Shown in pieces: positions 63,352 through 64,000 of a stretch of 64,000 bases of DNA (positions are counted from its first letter, which is position 1; each line of letters starts with the position of its first letter). Under the pieces are notes generated by a model that did no database searches, was not told the origin of the DNA, and saw only the letters and a list, made by a program, of their open reading frames with translations. The stretch is from Aromatoleum bremense (GTDB lineage: Bacteria > Pseudomonadota > Gammaproteobacteria > Burkholderiales > Rhodocyclaceae): NCBI RefSeq assembly GCF_017894365.1, contig NZ_CP059467.1, positions 2,418,001 through 2,482,000 of the forward strand, given 5' to 3'. The position numbers and the translations under genes were made by a program.

Positions 63352-64000
63352 ATGCCTACCGAACTCCATGAAGCGACCGCCGAACACGTCACACAGAGCC
63401 GCGCCGTCGAGCGCCTCGTTGCCGGACAGGCGACGTCCGATGGTGCCGGCGTGAAGCTGACCCGTGTGCTGGCACAGCCGCTGCAGCGTCGCCTCGATCC
63501 GTTCCTGATGCTCGATGCGTTCGGCAACGAGAACCCCGATGATTACCTCGCCGGTTTCCCCGACCATCCGCATCGCGGCTTCGAGACCGTGACCTACATG
63601 ATCGCCGGACGCATGCGCCACCGCGACAGCGCGGGCCACGAAGGGCTGCTCGAGAACGGCGGCGTGCAGTGGATGACCGCCGGCCGTGGCGTGATCCACT
63701 CCGAAATGCCGGAGCAGGAAGAGGGCGTCATGGAGGGCTTCCAGCTGTGGCTGAACCTGCCGGCGCGCGACAAGCTCTGCGAGCCGTGGTACCGCGACTT
63801 CGCCGCCGCCGAACTGCCGCGGTTCACGACGGCGGACGGCATCGAGGTTCGCGTGATCGCCGGCGCGAGCCACGGCATCGCCGGTGCGGTGACACGTGAC
63901 ACGACCGCGCCGCTGTACCTCGACGTCCACCTGCCGGCCGGGACGCGCTTCGCCCAGACGCTGCCGCCGGCGCACAACGCGTTCCTGTACGTTTATCGCG
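63352..64000 (+). CDS. Pirin family protein (3' end outside window)
   Basis: 216 residues of a pirin are visible, a bicupin protein often with quercetinase-like dioxygenase or regulatory activity. The metal-binding segment FPDHPHRGFETVTYM is present, as is WMTAGRGVIHSEMP with further ligands. The frame is open at base 64000; full pirins have about 285 residues. Its ATG is 5 bases from the end of the insertion sequence, and the natural ribosome-binding site (AGGAG) now lies 1.5 kb away on the other side. Expression is therefore probably lost or depends on sequences in the element. Confidence 0.9.
   Translation, partial: MPTELHEATAEHVTQSRAVERLVAGQATSDGAGVKLTRVLAQPLQRRLDPFLMLDAFGNENPDDYLAGFPDHPHRGFETVTYMIAGRMRHRDSAGHEGLLENGGVQWMTAGRGVIHSEMPEQEEGVMEGFQLWLNLPARDKLCEPWYRDFAAAELPRFTTADGIEVRVIAGASHGIAGAVTRDTTAPLYLDVHLPAGTRFAQTLPPAHNAFLYVYR

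Overview
The window is a GC-rich chromosomal segment of a betaproteobacterium, most likely the Azoarcus/Aromatoleum/Thauera group (Rhodocyclales). The reasons are the gene order tRNA(Tyr-Gly-Thr)-tuf-tRNA(Trp)-secE-nusG-rplKAJL-rpoBC-rpsLG-fusA-tuf-rpsJ followed by S10-spc-alpha, the PhaM-type polyhydroxyalkanoate granule protein, and the codon use. The genus is inferred from gene content only.

Layout. (1) 1-11527 is accessory and metabolic: the end of a phenylacetate-CoA-ligase-like gene, a CaiB/BaiF CoA-transferase or racemase, an AEC permease, phaM, a sensory system (periplasmic binding protein and hybrid histidine kinase, divergent from a LuxR-type response regulator), an orphan ParA-like ATPase, a membrane-anchored methyltransferase, and a D-lactate/glycolate-type FAD oxidase divergent from an Lrp/AsnC regulator. 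(2) 11559-43714 is one of the cell's main expression loci: a tRNA/tuf cluster behind a near-consensus promoter, secE-nusG, four ribosomal protein genes, rpoB and rpoC, the str genes with a second tuf, then rpsJ and the S10, spc and alpha gene blocks ending in a strong terminator after rplQ. Several gene-block boundaries carry hairpins with sigma70-like -10 elements in or beside them. (3) 43873-60846 is mixed: galE, uvrA, an MFS transporter, ssb, a PatB/MalY-type C-S lyase, a metallo-hydrolase, a Sel1-repeat protein, tcdA with a CbiX-like chelatase, an RND efflux operon under an AT-rich palindromic operator, dsbB and a chemoreceptor. (4) 61091-64000 is azoR, an IS1111-group (IS110 family) insertion sequence and a pirin gene cut by the window end.

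Two results stand out. First, the insertion sequence carries, between its transposase gene and right inverted repeat, a sequence that folds into two loops. The first holds segments matching both chromosomal flanks of the insertion. The second holds segments matching the element's own left and right ends. This is the architecture of a bridge/seeker RNA that programs RNA-guided transposition, and the guide and target can both be read from the sequence. Removing the element rejoins a ribosome-binding site to the pirin start codon. Second, the infA gene (IF1) between secY and rpmJ is broken by a one-base frameshift near its start and an in-frame TGA. A perfect 16-bp inverted repeat begins on the last base of that TGA. 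The cell presumably has another infA.
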